Shown: piece by piece, positions 17,120 through 25,137 of the stretch
How positions within the stretch are numbered: the stretch's first letter is position 1
How the letters are laid out: each line of letters starts with the position of its first letter
Source of the DNA: Streptomyces iakyrus
GTDB taxonomy: Bacteria > Actinomycetota > Actinomycetes > Streptomycetales > Streptomycetaceae
NCBI RefSeq assembly: GCF_000717055.1
Contig: NZ_JNXI01000037.1
Coordinates: 1-64,000 of the forward strand
Length of the DNA stretch: 64,000 nucleotides
Reading direction: 5' to 3'
Program-made: the position numbers and the translations under genes
Notes under the pieces: generated by a model
What the model was told of the DNA's origin: nothing
Seen by the model: the letters and a program-made list of their open reading frames with translations, nothing else
Databases searched by the model: none

Positions 17120-17605
17120 ATGGCCGTCAGCACCGGCGCTGGGCAGGCGGGAGACAGGGCGTCGGCCCAGGCGCGACCAGGACGGGGCAGTACACGGCGG
17201 GAGGTGGTGTGCGGTCTGCGTCTCTGCGTCTTCGCCGCCGTCGTTGCGGCCCCGGTGGCCGCAGCCCTCCGGTCGCAGCACACCGGATCCGGGCACGCCC
17301 CGAGCGGCACGGTCTTCACCGAGACCCGTCGCGGACACCACATCGGCGTGGTGTGGACCCAGCCCCGCGGCCCGGCCGGGCAGGGCCGGTGGCACGTCAC
17401 GGTGGACGGCATCCCTCTGCATCTGATGCGCCGGGCCGACGGCACCTGGCTGAGCATGGTCGACCACTACTGCTCCCATCCCTCACCGATCGAGGCCGCC
17501 CGCGCCGCCGTCGACGCACTCGGCCCCGGCCGGCGCCTGCGTGAGCCGGCCCCGGCACGTGCGGGTCACGTCCACACGGAGAACCGGCGTGGCGTACGTA
17601 CGTAA
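17120..17605 (+). CDS. melC1: tyrosinase cofactor (copper chaperone) MelC1
   Basis: 161 aa. GAGGAG stands ahead of the ATG. The N-terminus has a twin-arginine-like start (STRREVVCGLRLCVF) and hydrophobic core, then the MelC1 domain: GTVFTETRRGHHIGVVW, HVTVDGIPLHLMRRADGTW and MVDHYCSHPSPIEAARAAV. MelC1 binds apo-tyrosinase, delivers copper and carries the enzyme through Tat export. It is somewhat longer than classical MelC1 because of a basic C-terminal tail of about 30 residues. Its last 17 bases overlap melC2. Confidence 0.9.
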   Translation: MAVSTGAGQAGDRASAQARPGRGSTRREVVCGLRLCVFAAVVAAPVAAALRSQHTGSGHAPSGTVFTETRRGHHIGVVWTQPRGPAGQGRWHVTVDGIPLHLMRRADGTWLSMVDHYCSHPSPIEAARAAVDALGPGRRLREPAPARAGHVHTENRRGVRT

Positions 17606-18455
17606 GGACGCCGGTACGCTCACCAGGGCCGAGCAGCGGCGGTTCGTCAAGGCGCTGCTGGAGGTCAAACGGCGGGGCGAGTACGACGAGTTCGTGCGGA
17701 TGCACATCGAGTACTTCTCCGCGGACGGCGAGCACGGACTGCGCGCCGCGCACATGGCGCCGTCGTTCCTGCCCTGGCACCGCCGGTTCCTGCTCGACCT
17801 GGAGCGGGCCCTGCGCCGGGTGGACCCCTCGGTGACCGTGCCGTACTGGGACTGGACGCGTGACCGCAAGACCACCTCCGCGCCCTGGACGGCCCATCTC
17901 CTCGGGGGTAACGGGCGCCGTGCCGACCACCAGGTGACGACCGGTCCGTTCGCCTATCGGGAAGGCAACTGGACCATCAAGGTGAACGTGACCGACAGGG
18001 TGTTCCTCACCCGGGACCTCGGACGCCCCCGCGACCCGATCGGCCTGCCCACGAAGAGCGAACTGGAGTGGGCGCTGGAGGACCCCGTCTACGACGTGGC
18101 GCCCTGGGACTCGACGGTCACCCGGGGTTTCCGCAACAAGCTGGAGGGCTGGGGCACCGGCCGCAGCGACACGGCCTGGCGCAACCACAATCGGGTACAC
18201 GGCTGGGTCGGTGGGGACATGCTCGGCGGCGCCTCCGTCAACGACCCCGTGTTCTGGTTGCACCACGCCTTCATCGACCTGCAGTGGTACCGCTGGCAAC
18301 GCCGGCACCGCGGTGCCGGCTACCTCCCCGCGACGCCGCCGGGCCGGGGCGATCGGCAGCACGGCCGGATCGTGGCACGGCGCCAGAGCCTGCCGCCGTG
18401 GGACGTGACGCCGGCGGAACTGGAGGACGTCGGCCGGATCTACCGCTACGCGTGA
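17589..18455 (+). CDS. melC2: tyrosinase MelC2 (MelD2-like)
   Basis: 288 aa. GTG 17589 follows GGAG by seven bases and gives VAYVRKDAGTLTRAEQRRFV, the usual start. CuA ligands are His39, His55 (AAHMAPSF) and His64 (PWHRRF). CuB ligands are His200 and His204 (HNRVHG) with His225/226 (FWLHHAFID). It is a type-3 copper enzyme that oxidises monophenols and diphenols to quinones for melanin. I recall that many Streptomyces have a second pair, MelD1/MelD2, next to a chaplin gene; the chaplin downstream makes this the more likely copy. Confidence 0.93.
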   Translation: MAYVRKDAGTLTRAEQRRFVKALLEVKRRGEYDEFVRMHIEYFSADGEHGLRAAHMAPSFLPWHRRFLLDLERALRRVDPSVTVPYWDWTRDRKTTSAPWTAHLLGGNGRRADHQVTTGPFAYREGNWTIKVNVTDRVFLTRDLGRPRDPIGLPTKSELEWALEDPVYDVAPWDSTVTRGFRNKLEGWGTGRSDTAWRNHNRVHGWVGGDMLGGASVNDPVFWLHHAFIDLQWYRWQRRHRGAGYLPATPPGRGDRQHGRIVARRQSLPPWDVTPAELEDVGRIYRYA

Positions 18456-18502
18456 GGTGACACGGATCGTCACCCGGCACGGGGAGAGCTCCGGAAACGG
18501 GA

Positions 18503-18533
18503 AGAGCCCCGGCCCTTGGAGGGCCGGGGCTCT
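18503..18533. terminator. bidirectional hairpin between melC2 and chaplin
   Basis: Perfect 14-bp stem (18503-18516 with 18520-18533) and a three-base loop, between two convergent genes. Confidence 0.85.
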
Positions 18534-18553
18534 CGGGTTCACGACCGCAGAAG

Positions 18554-18847
18554 TCAGTGGCGGTGGCCGCTCTTCTTGCTGCTCTTCTTGTTGTCGTGGT
18601 TCTTGCCGTCCTCGTTCTTGCACTCGTTGCCGACAGCCGGGTTCAGCGCGCCGATCACGTTGACGGTGTTGCCGCACACGTTGATCGGCACGTGAACCGG
18701 AACCTGGACCACGTTGCCGGACAGGACGCCGGGCGAGCCGATGGCAGCGCCGTTGGCGCCGGCGCCCGCGGCGGCGAGACCGGCTCCACTGAGCACCACG
18801 GCGCCCGTGCCGAGAGCAACAGCGCCAACCTTCGCGATGCGAGACAT
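18554..18847 (-). CDS. short chaplin with charged C-terminal tail
   Basis: 97 aa. GGGAG stands six bases before ATG 18847. A signal peptide ends near AAAGAG. One chaplin domain follows: SPGVLSGNVVQVPVHVPIN, a Cys, GNTVNVIGALNPAVGN, and the second Cys. After the last Cys is an unusual tail of about 20 residues rich in Lys, Asp, Asn and His (KNHDNKKSSKKSGHRH). Short chaplins assemble into amyloid-like films on aerial hyphae. Its place next to the tyrosinase pair matches chpG of S. coelicolor as I remember it. Confidence 0.92.
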   Translation of the reverse strand: MSRIAKVGAVALGTGAVVLSGAGLAAAGAGANGAAIGSPGVLSGNVVQVPVHVPINVCGNTVNVIGALNPAVGNECKNEDGKNHDNKKSSKKSGHRH

Positions 18848-19233
18848 CACGTTCTCCCTTACTGACTAGGTAAGTGCGGCAGCAGTACGAGCGGCCGCAC
18901 TGCCCGTTCAACGCGACGACCCCGAACCGGTCACGACAAATCTGCTCCGGATCACCCGTCTTGAACAGCGGCTCCGCCAAACGGGTGGCGATCGCGGCCT
19001 CTCGCTCGCTCCCGGCCTTTGTCCGGCTGTAGTGATGGGGGACGGCAGCGGTCCGGGGGCCGTCCGGCACGGGGCCATCCGGCGGATGCACGGCTCCGCT
19101 GTGACGTGCGCTTTCACAAGAAAGTCACGACGCGGGGCGTTTCGCATGGCAAAAGCGCCAAACGCCGCTTATGTTGGCGACTGTCAGTGACCGGACCATA
19201 ACGGTCTGTGTCGACTCGAGAATCGGAGAAGTA
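18848..19233. promoter_or_regulatory. 386-base divergent region upstream of chaplin and first small secreted gene
   Basis: It must hold the promoters of both flanking genes. The last 85 bases (19,140-19,233) resemble the region before the second copy at 20104: a block beginning gggcgttt, a block ending in ttggc with TATGTT or TAGAGT in it, and a nearly identical 35-base leader up to the ATG. These conserved blocks are the best promoter candidates. No gene is seen. Confidence 0.4.
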
Positions 19234-19512
19234 ATGCGCAAGTACCAGAAGGCCGCGGTCGTCATGGCCATGCTCGGCAGCGTCAGCTTCCTCGGCGCCG
19301 GCGTTGGTCACGCTGCGGGCGGGGACGACAAGATCAAGATCGACAACGACCAGACGCAGGCCTGCTCGCAGAACGACGAGACCACGGGTCTGGTCAACGT
19401 CGACGACGTGAACGTCAACGTTGCCGCCCTCCTGGGCCTGGGCCAGCAGGACAACAGCGAGCGCGAGTCCCTGACCTGCTCGCAGGCCTTCTCGCTGCGT
19501 GGCGGCCACTGA
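19234..19512 (+). CDS. small secreted protein A, copy 1
   Basis: 92 aa. GGAGAAGTA precedes the ATG. The signal peptide MRKYQKAAVVMAMLGSVSFL is cut near GHA (residue 27). The mature part is acidic, with KIDNDQTQACSQND, VDDVNVNV and NSERESLTCSQAF; the two cysteines could form one disulfide. The function is unknown. It is paralogous to 20104-20373, and each copy is followed by a hairpin and a type-B gene. Confidence 0.75.
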   Translation: MRKYQKAAVVMAMLGSVSFLGAGVGHAAGGDDKIKIDNDQTQACSQNDETTGLVNVDDVNVNVAALLGLGQQDNSERESLTCSQAFSLRGGH

Positions 19513-19525
19513 TCAGGTTGATCCA

Positions 19526-19572
19526 GGCAGGCCCCGGCGCTCGAACCATGTGTCCGAGCCCCGGGGCCTGCC
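19526..19572 (+). terminator. hairpin between gene A1 and gene B1
   Basis: 18-base arms (19526-19543 and 19555-19572) pair with one mismatch. The same hairpin is found after copy 2, so it was duplicated with the genes. It may end most transcription after A and reduce expression of B. Confidence 0.7.
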
Positions 19573-19595
19573 GCCTTACTGAAGGAAAAAGGCAG

Positions 19596-19874
19596 ATGTT
19601 CGACTCGAAGAAGACCGCGGCGGTGGCGATGGTTCTGGGGGCTTTCGCTCTGATGGGCCTCGGGGCCGTCCAGGCGTCGGCCCAGGGCGGCCCCGGTACG
19701 TGCGTCGAGGACAGCGCCGGGCATGTCCGCTGCGTGCAGATGAGTGAGTACCAGGTCATCAAGGACAAGCGCGGACGCGTCACCGTCGTCAACGACTCGA
19801 CGCAGGCCTGTCCGGCGTCGCGCAGCCAGGTCAGCTGCGTCGACAGCGTCGTGGTTCCTGTCGCCGGGTCCTGA
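19596..19874 (+). CDS. small secreted Cys-rich protein B, copy 1
   Basis: 92 aa. AAGGAAAAAGG precedes the ATG. The signal peptide is cut near ASA (residue 28). The mature part has four cysteines in CVEDSAGHVRC, QACP and SQVSC, so two disulfides are likely in a small fold of about 64 residues with a strand-rich middle (RGRVTVVN). Nothing in it suggests an enzyme. Function unknown; paralogue of 20519-20794. Confidence 0.72.
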   Translation: MFDSKKTAAVAMVLGAFALMGLGAVQASAQGGPGTCVEDSAGHVRCVQMSEYQVIKDKRGRVTVVNDSTQACPASRSQVSCVDSVVVPVAGS

Positions 19875-20103
19875 CCTCCCGCTGGCCGGTGCGGGCTCGG
19901 TCTGACCAGGGGTGTGCGCGGCGCCGGTGGTTCGGGGATTCGCTCCCTGCCGTATCGGTGAGCAGCACTACAAAACGTCTTTTCCAGAAACTTACGCGAA
20001 TGGGCGTTTTGCGCAGGCGGTAGCCGTGCAGGCCGCCTAGAGTTGGCAACTGTTGGTGACCAGTCCACTACGGTCTGTGTCGATTCGAGAAATCGGAGAA
20101 GTA

Positions 20104-20373
20104 ATGCGCAAGTACCAGAAGGCCGCGGTCGTCGCGGCCATGCTCGGCAGCGTCAGCTTCCTTGGCGCTGGCGTTGGTCACGCTTCGGACGGCGACGAGG
20201 CCGTCAAGATCGACAACAAGCAGGCCCAGTCGTGCGAGCAGAACGACTCGCGTACGGGTCTCATCAACATCGACGACGTGAACGTCAACCTCGCCATCCT
20301 GGGCCTGGCCCAGCAGGACAACAGCGAGCGCGAGTCGGTGACCTGCTCGCAGTCCTTCACCCTGGGCAAGTAA
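20104..20373 (+). CDS. small secreted protein A, copy 2
   Basis: 89 aa, nearly the same signal peptide and leader as copy 1. The mature part keeps KIDNKQAQSCEQND, IDDVNVNLA and NSERESVTCSQSF, including both cysteines. Divergence is mainly in the loop after the cleavage site and in the final residues, which argues that both copies are under selection. Confidence 0.75.
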   Translation: MRKYQKAAVVAAMLGSVSFLGAGVGHASDGDEAVKIDNKQAQSCEQNDSRTGLINIDDVNVNLAILGLAQQDNSERESVTCSQSFTLGK

Positions 20374-20394
20374 TCACCCACCAGGTGATGCAGG

Positions 20395-20436
20395 CAGGCC
20401 CCGGGGCTCGAACCAGGTGTCCGAGCCCGGGGCCTG
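20395..20436 (+). terminator. hairpin between gene A2 and gene B2
   Basis: A stem of about 15 bp with one bulged base, equivalent to the hairpin at 19526-19572, followed by a moderately T-rich stretch. Confidence 0.7.
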
Positions 20437-20518
20437 TCGTTTGGCTTCTTTGCCGGTAATGCGTCCGGAACGACTTGGCCGCCCGGCGGTGGCAAGTCGA
20501 CCGTAAAGGAAAAGGTAA

Positions 20519-20794
20519 ATGCTCACTTCGAAGAAGATCGCAGCGCTGGCGGGAGTTCTGGGGAGCTTCGCTCTGGTCGGTGTCGGTGCCGCCCAGGCCT
20601 CCGCCAACGGTGGCCCCGGCAAGTGCGTCGACGACGGCAACGGTCACGTTCGCTGCGTGGAACTGAGCCAGTACACGTACACCACCGACAAGGGCAAGGT
20701 CACTGTCGTCAATCACTCGACGCAGGAATGCCCGACCTCGCACAGCCAGGTGTCCTGCGTCAGCAGCGCCGTCGTTCCTGGCAAGAAGGCCTGA
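20519..20794 (+). CDS. small secreted Cys-rich protein B, copy 2
   Basis: 91 aa. AAAGG precedes the ATG. The signal peptide is cut near ASA. The mature region has CVDDGNGHVRC, QECP and SQVSC, the same four-Cys pattern as copy 1, and ends in GKKA. Pattern, length and context make it a paralogue by tandem duplication. Function unknown. Confidence 0.72.
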   Translation: MLTSKKIAALAGVLGSFALVGVGAAQASANGGPGKCVDDGNGHVRCVELSQYTYTTDKGKVTVVNHSTQECPTSHSQVSCVSSAVVPGKKA

Positions 20795-20857
20795 CTCCCG
20801 CCCAGACCGAGGCGCTCGTTCATGGCGGCGCCCCTGGAGTCCACCCGCACAGCGGGC

Positions 20858-20890
20858 CATGGCCGGGACCCGATACCGGTCCCGGCCATG
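20858..20890 (+). terminator. hairpin after gene B2
   Basis: Perfect 13-bp stem (20858-20870 with 20878-20890), 7-base loop. It lies between convergent genes and may serve both. Confidence 0.75.
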
Positions 20891-20924
20891 AGCGTGTCGT
20901 GGAGCTGCGGTCGAGGTGCGCGCG

Positions 20925-21884
20925 TCAAGGCAGCCGTCGTACCGGCGCGCCGGCGAGGAACGCGCGGATGTCCTCGACCGCCTGCCCGTAGTACGTCGCG
21001 TAATTGCCGCGAGAGACGTAGCCGAGGTGCGGGGTGGCGAGCAGGCGGGGTGCCGTACGCATCGGGTGGTCCGCGGGAAGTGGTTCGACGTCGAAGACGT
21101 CCACGCCGGCTCCGGCGATACGGCCCGTGTGCAGGGCGTCGAGCAGGGCGTCCTGGTCGACGATCGCCGCACGGGAGGTGTTGATCAGGTAGGCGGTCGG
21201 CTTGAGGAGGGCGAGCTCGGCCGGACCCAGCAGGCCCCGGGTGCGGTCGCCGAGCGCCAGGTGAACGGAGACGAAGTCACTGTTCGCGAGCAGCTCTTCC
21301 TTGGAGCCGGCACGTTCGACGCCGACCTCGTCGGCGCGCTCGCGGGTGAGGTTCTGACTCCAGGCGCTCACGTGCATGCCGAAGGCGAGCCCGACCTGGG
21401 CGACCCGGCCGCCGATCTTCCCCAGGCCGAGCAGCCCGAGCCGCCGGCCGTGCAGATCGGCGCCGACGGTGCTCTGCCAGGGACCGCCGGAGCTCAGGGC
21501 GTTGCTCTCCTGGACGATGCCGCGGGCGAGGCCGAGCAGCAGGGCCCAGGTCAGTTCGACGGGCGGGGTGGAGGAACTGGCCGTGCCGCACACCGTGACG
21601 CCGTGTGTCTCGGCGGCCGCGTAGTCGATGACGGAGTTCCGCATGCCGGAGGCGACGATCAGTTTCAGCCGGGGCAGCCGGGCGATCAGCGACCCGGGGA
21701 ACGGGACGCGTTCGCGCAGGGTCACCACGATGTCGAAGCCGGCCAGGGCGGCGGCGAGGTCGTCCTCGCCGTCGATGTGCCGGTCGAAGGACACGACCTC
21801 CACGTCGTCCGCGACCACCGACCAGTCGGCGGCCTCGGCCGCCACCTGCTGAAAGTCGTCCAGTACAGCGCAGCGCAGCCGCAC
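20925..21884 (-). CDS. D-isomer-specific 2-hydroxyacid dehydrogenase
   Basis: 319 aa. The NAD-binding fold has GLLGLGKIGGRVAQVG (about residues 148-163). Catalytic candidates are the Arg in LINTSRAAIVDQDAL, the Glu in VDVFDVEPLP and the His in LLATPHLGYVS. The GTG start follows AAAGGGG. The family reduces 2-oxoacids or oxidises D-2-hydroxyacids. The substrate cannot be read; the gene stands alone. Confidence 0.88.
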   Translation of the reverse strand: MRLRCAVLDDFQQVAAEAADWSVVADDVEVVSFDRHIDGEDDLAAALAGFDIVVTLRERVPFPGSLIARLPRLKLIVASGMRNSVIDYAAAETHGVTVCGTASSSTPPVELTWALLLGLARGIVQESNALSSGGPWQSTVGADLHGRRLGLLGLGKIGGRVAQVGLAFGMHVSAWSQNLTRERADEVGVERAGSKEELLANSDFVSVHLALGDRTRGLLGPAELALLKPTAYLINTSRAAIVDQDALLDALHTGRIAGAGVDVFDVEPLPADHPMRTAPRLLATPHLGYVSRGNYATYYGQAVEDIRAFLAGAPVRRLP

Positions 21885-21976
21885 GTCGTGCCCCTTTCAC
21901 GGCCCAGGGTCCGGTTCACCGGCCATGATCGCGCGTTCGCCGGGGGTGCGGGAAGTGCCTGCCGGGAACCGTGTGG

Positions 21977-22935
21977 TCAGGAAACGGCCCTCGCCGGTCC
22001 CCCTGGCGCGGCCGCGGCGCTCCGCAGGGCCAGGAGACCGGCGAGGGCGGCGGTCCCGGCCGTGAGCACGAGTGCCCCGGCCGTCAGCGCGGTCAACGGC
22101 CCGCGGGCCAGGGCCGGGACGGCCGAGCCGGTGAGCGCGATGCTGAGCGGGACCAGCACCGGCCCGCAGACCACCGCGGCCCGCAGCAGCGCGACCGCGC
22201 AGGTCAGCACGGCCTCCCAGGCCGGCGTCCGCACGACCTGCGCGGACTGCGCGCCGGCCGGCCGCAGCAGGACGAACTCCCGGCGGCGGCCGGCCGTCGC
22301 CGTGCTCAGGGTGTTGACGACGGAGAGAGCGTGAACAGGTTGATCACCGTCAGGAGCAGCAGCACGCAAAGGTCGGCCGCGCCGAACTCCGAGGCATCCC
22401 CGGTGCCACCGCCACCGCCACTGCCATCGTCACCGTCACCGACGCGGGTGCCCGGGAAGTCCGCCGCCCCCGCCTTGCGCCAGGGCCCCGATCGCCGCAC
22501 CGGCTGCGCGGAGACTGCGAGCCGCTGCGCCTCCCGCGGGGAGTGGAACACGGCGTACTGGCGCGGCGGTTCGCGGTGCGGGTCGGCGATGCCGGAGACC
22601 CGCCAGGAGCGCAGCCCGTCCGGGCCGGTCAGCCGTACGGTGCCGCCCGCCCGGGCGTCCAGGCGTGCGACCAGGGCGACGTCCAGCACGACTTCGCCGT
22701 CACCCGCCGGAGGCGCGGCCCGCCGTCCGCAGCTCCCCGGCCCGCGGCACGAACGGCTGCCCGGCCGACGACCCCGTCCGTTCCCGCGTAGCGCTCGGCG
22801 GGGGAGCCGGCACGGGTGCCCGACTCCAGCAGAACGGCACACGCCGTCGTCATGACGAGCGAGGGCACGAGCACCACGAAACTGGCCGCCCAGCTTGCTC
22901 TGCGGCCCGAGGGGCCGCCATGCGAGTCGTAACAC
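21977..22935 (-). pseudogene. FtsX-type ABC transporter permease, frameshifted and internally deleted
   Basis: Three reading frames each hold part of one protein. VLRLAWRP opens near 22935. The frame ending at 22629 has the first membrane helix, ASFVVLVPSLVMTTACAVLL, and ESGTRAGSPAERYAG. The frame ending at 22306 has the extracytoplasmic part (RLTGPDGLRSWRVSGIADP) and then jumps into LCVLLLLTVINLFTL. The frame ending at 21977 has the last helices. The total is about 320 residues against about 800 in the family, so the middle is missing as well as at least two frameshifts. No ATPase gene is next to it. Confidence 0.75.
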
Positions 22936-22960
22936 GGGCGCCTGTCAGGGTGGTTGGACG

Positions 22961-23569
22961 CTAGCCGACGCCTACCCCGGCGGAGCCAATACGGCGAGAC
23001 CTCCACCAACCCCAGACCGCGTGGCTCACCATCGCGATCGCAACGGCAAGAGCCGTGAACCGGACTGTGGTCCAGGTACCCAGAACGACCTGACTCGGCC
23101 CGCGCGCCTCTGTCTCCAGGCGCATGGAAGTCTCATAAAAGGCCACCAGGGGAACAAGCAGCCGGAAGAACAGGCCCCCGATTCCCGGCGCCTGTGCGAG
23201 GTTCCCCAGGAATCCAAGGGGTGCTCCGAAGAAGAGTGCGAGCACACCCCAGAGGGCAATTCCGGATGAACTCGCACCTGAGGAATACATTCCACCCAGG
23301 GAGGCCAGGATTCCCTTCATCAGGTAGTAGGCCACGACACCGACAGCCAGCCCCAGAGACGCGAGGGCTACCGATTCGATTTTGGACCGACGGAAATAGC
23401 CCACCAGGAACGCGTAACAGGCCCATGGCCACCCGCCTGTGAAAACGGCGCCAACGGCCGTACCTGGACGGCCACCCCAATACTCAGCGACAGGCCCTGT
23501 CAGACCAAGCAACAAGCCAAGCCCGAGTGGCACCGCAAACGACGCGACCCGAGCACCCGAAAAGTTCAC
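22961..23569 (-). CDS. multi-pass membrane protein (DUF6518-like), possible immunity protein
   Basis: 202 aa. GTG 23569 has GAGGAGAGA just upstream. Five or six hydrophobic helices are visible; landmark stretches are GGWPWACYAFLVGYFRRSKI, LWGVLALFFGAPLGFLGN and RLLVPLVAFYETSMRLETEA. This resembles DUF6518 proteins, whose role is not known to me. It lies downstream of a lactococcin-972-like gene on the same strand, and lactococcin 972 loci usually carry a membrane immunity protein, so that role is a guess from context. GC is lower than in flanking genes. Confidence 0.6.
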   Translation of the reverse strand: MNFSGARVASFAVPLGLGLLLGLTGPVAEYWGGRPGTAVGAVFTGGWPWACYAFLVGYFRRSKIESVALASLGLAVGVVAYYLMKGILASLGGMYSSGASSSGIALWGVLALFFGAPLGFLGNLAQAPGIGGLFFRLLVPLVAFYETSMRLETEARGPSQVVLGTWTTVRFTALAVAIAMVSHAVWGWWRSRRIGSAGVGVG

Positions 23570-23673
23570 TCTCTCCTCGTTCCGGTTCTTGCAATGGCAT
23601 GACTCCGGGCTCGTGTACGCCCGGAGTCATGGCCCATCCGAGGGAGATCAACCCTCATCGCGGCGGATTTTAA

Positions 23674-24171
23674 TCACTCATTGCTGTAGAAGGCGTGGCA
23701 GGTCCATGCCGCACCCTGTGTTGAGTTGGCGTAGGAAGTCTTCCCCTTCGCCACCCAGCCACTTGAATGATCGACGTTCCGCACCCTGACCGTTGACTTG
23801 TGCTTCACGTCAGCGATGTAGTTCGAGTAGCACTTCTTTCCAGCCGACACCAGATCGTACCCATAGCACCATTTGCCATGAGTCACATTCTGGCAGGTAT
23901 TCTCCTTTACCTGAACGGCCGATTTGCTGACTTCCAGCTTCACAACGCCCCACTCGGAGGGGTTACCCAGTTCTGCCGGCGGGGCGACGCCGTCACCTCT
24001 CTTGTGGATGACGGGCTTCCCGGTTATGAGGCCGCCGCCGGCCTGGACCACGGAATTGCCGGTACCGGTTCCGCTCCGAGAGGCGTCGGCCGCCACAGGG
24101 GTGGCTACGCTGGAAACCGCAAGCGCGGCGCCCGAAATGGCGAACAGTATCGACTTTCCAAGCCTATTCAC
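23674..24171 (-). CDS. lactococcin-972-like secreted bacteriocin candidate
   Basis: 165 aa. A GGAGGAG site stands before GTG 24171. The signal peptide MNRLGKSILFAISGAALAVS is cut near VAA (residue 28). After a linker of about 65 residues, the C-terminal 95 residues show EWGVVKLEV, CYGYDLVSAGKKCYSNYIA, KHKSTVRVRN and SGWVAKGKTSYANS, ending AFYSNE. The order YSNY..KxHS.V...GWVAKGK...FY is what I recall of lactococcin 972, which blocks lipid II at the septum. There are four Cys, unlike the founding member. Lower GC suggests acquisition. Confidence 0.6.
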   Translation of the reverse strand: MNRLGKSILFAISGAALAVSSVATPVAADASRSGTGTGNSVVQAGGGLITGKPVIHKRGDGVAPPAELGNPSEWGVVKLEVSKSAVQVKENTCQNVTHGKWCYGYDLVSAGKKCYSNYIADVKHKSTVRVRNVDHSSGWVAKGKTSYANSTQGAAWTCHAFYSNE

Positions 24172-24306
24172 GTTACTCCTCCTCCGCTCCCCGTTAGCGG
24201 GGTTTCGGAAGGATCTTCTACGAGGGCGCTGTGACGGTCAAGGCATGGCCGATTTACGGCCCTTGCGCGGCCTGAAATCATTCCCCCGCTCCGCCACGCC
24301 CGACGG

Positions 24307-24558
24307 ATGACGGAACCGGCGAGGGATGCCGCCCGACTCGCCTTGGAGCAGCAGATCACCGGTCGGCAGGAAGTAGGGGGCCGTCGTATGGGCGCTGGGT
24401 GCCTGACGAAGTGGTTGAACGGTGGGAGCAAACCCGCCCACGTCGCCGAGTGGGCCGGGAACAGCGTTGCGGTGCTCCTGGCCGACCTGCGCGCGATGAG
24501 CCGAGGGCCGGCTGCCCGACCTGAAGAGGCGGCTCGAAGCTGCCGGAGATCTTCCTGA
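24307..24558 (+). pseudogene. tyrosine integrase C-terminal remnant beside tRNA-Arg
   Basis: Within this 83-residue frame is CLTKWLNGGSKPAHVAEWAG followed by NSVAVLLADLR. It matches the end of actinobacterial tyrosine integrases (WLNAGVP..VAEWAGHSVAVLLRVYAK) as I remember it, but the active-site His-to-Asn change and the lost Tyr make it inactive. The rest of the gene is missing. It points towards the tRNA-Arg gene about 190 bases downstream, the usual place for an integrase, so an old element was probably inserted and lost here. No other gene is seen in 24172-24743. Confidence 0.55.
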
Positions 24559-24743
24559 GCGGCCGTCCGCCGGACGACCTCGCGGCCCGCAGGCGCATCG
24601 ACACGTCCGGCGGGACCTGGTAACAGCCGGACAGCCTGGACCCCACCCTTGATCACCAAGATGGCGTTCCAGGGTTTCACCGCATCGGCCGGCATGGGAC
24701 CTGACCAGCAAAAAGCCCTCCCGAACGGGAGGGCGGAGACTTG

Positions 24744-24816
24744 CGCCCCCGGCAGGACTCGAACCTGCGGCCAAGCGCTTAGAAGGCGCCTGCTCTATCC
24801 ACTGAGCTACGGGGGC
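24744..24816 (-). tRNA. tRNA-Arg (anticodon TCT)
   Basis: The complement folds as a full cloverleaf: 7-bp acceptor stem (GCCCCCG with CGGGGGC), D arm TAGCTCAGTGGATAGAGC, anticodon loop CTTCTAA giving anticodon TCT for AGA codons, and T arm GCAGG-TTCGAGT-CCTGC. CCA is not encoded. Confidence 0.95.
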
Positions 24817-25137
24817 CGGGTGTGGTGGCCTCTGTCTTGGTGCCCGGGTGTGGGCCGATCCGTGACGTTGCCGGGGACAAGGATAGGGCTCCCGCGTCCT
24901 TGTCCCTGTTGCTTCGCCTCCGTGGCTCGATGTGGAGGTTCGGTGAAGCGGTCCTGATAATCGCAGGCAGGTACGAATCGTGCATCGCTTTTGGCGTCAG
25001 ACGCATCGGGTGTTGTGCACTCGTTATGCCTGGAGTCGTCCCGTGTCCCAGTCGTCCCTTCCGTCCCTTGTGTTCCGTCGGCGCGCAGACATGCTCATAT
25101 GCTTCAGAATTCCCCTAAAATTGGGCATTCTTCGCAT
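24817..25137. promoter_or_regulatory. 321-base intergenic region, tRNA to dynA
   Basis: It should contain the tRNA promoter (leftward) and the dynA promoter (rightward). A locally AT-richer stretch lies around 24,945-25,030. No gene or clear repeat is seen. Confidence 0.35.

Larger units (their letters stand above)
19150..20794 (+). repeat. tandem duplication of the A-hairpin-B module
   Basis: Promoter-proximal blocks, gene A, hairpin and gene B occur twice in the same order and spacing (start of A1 to A2 is 870 bases). Similarity is highest in the leader and signal-peptide codons and lower in mature regions. Confidence 0.75.

Noticed and set aside
24168..24695. 175-aa minus-strand frame beside the tRNA
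   Set aside because: Low-complexity Arg/Ser/Ala product without domain, opposite the integrase remnant; no ribosome site.
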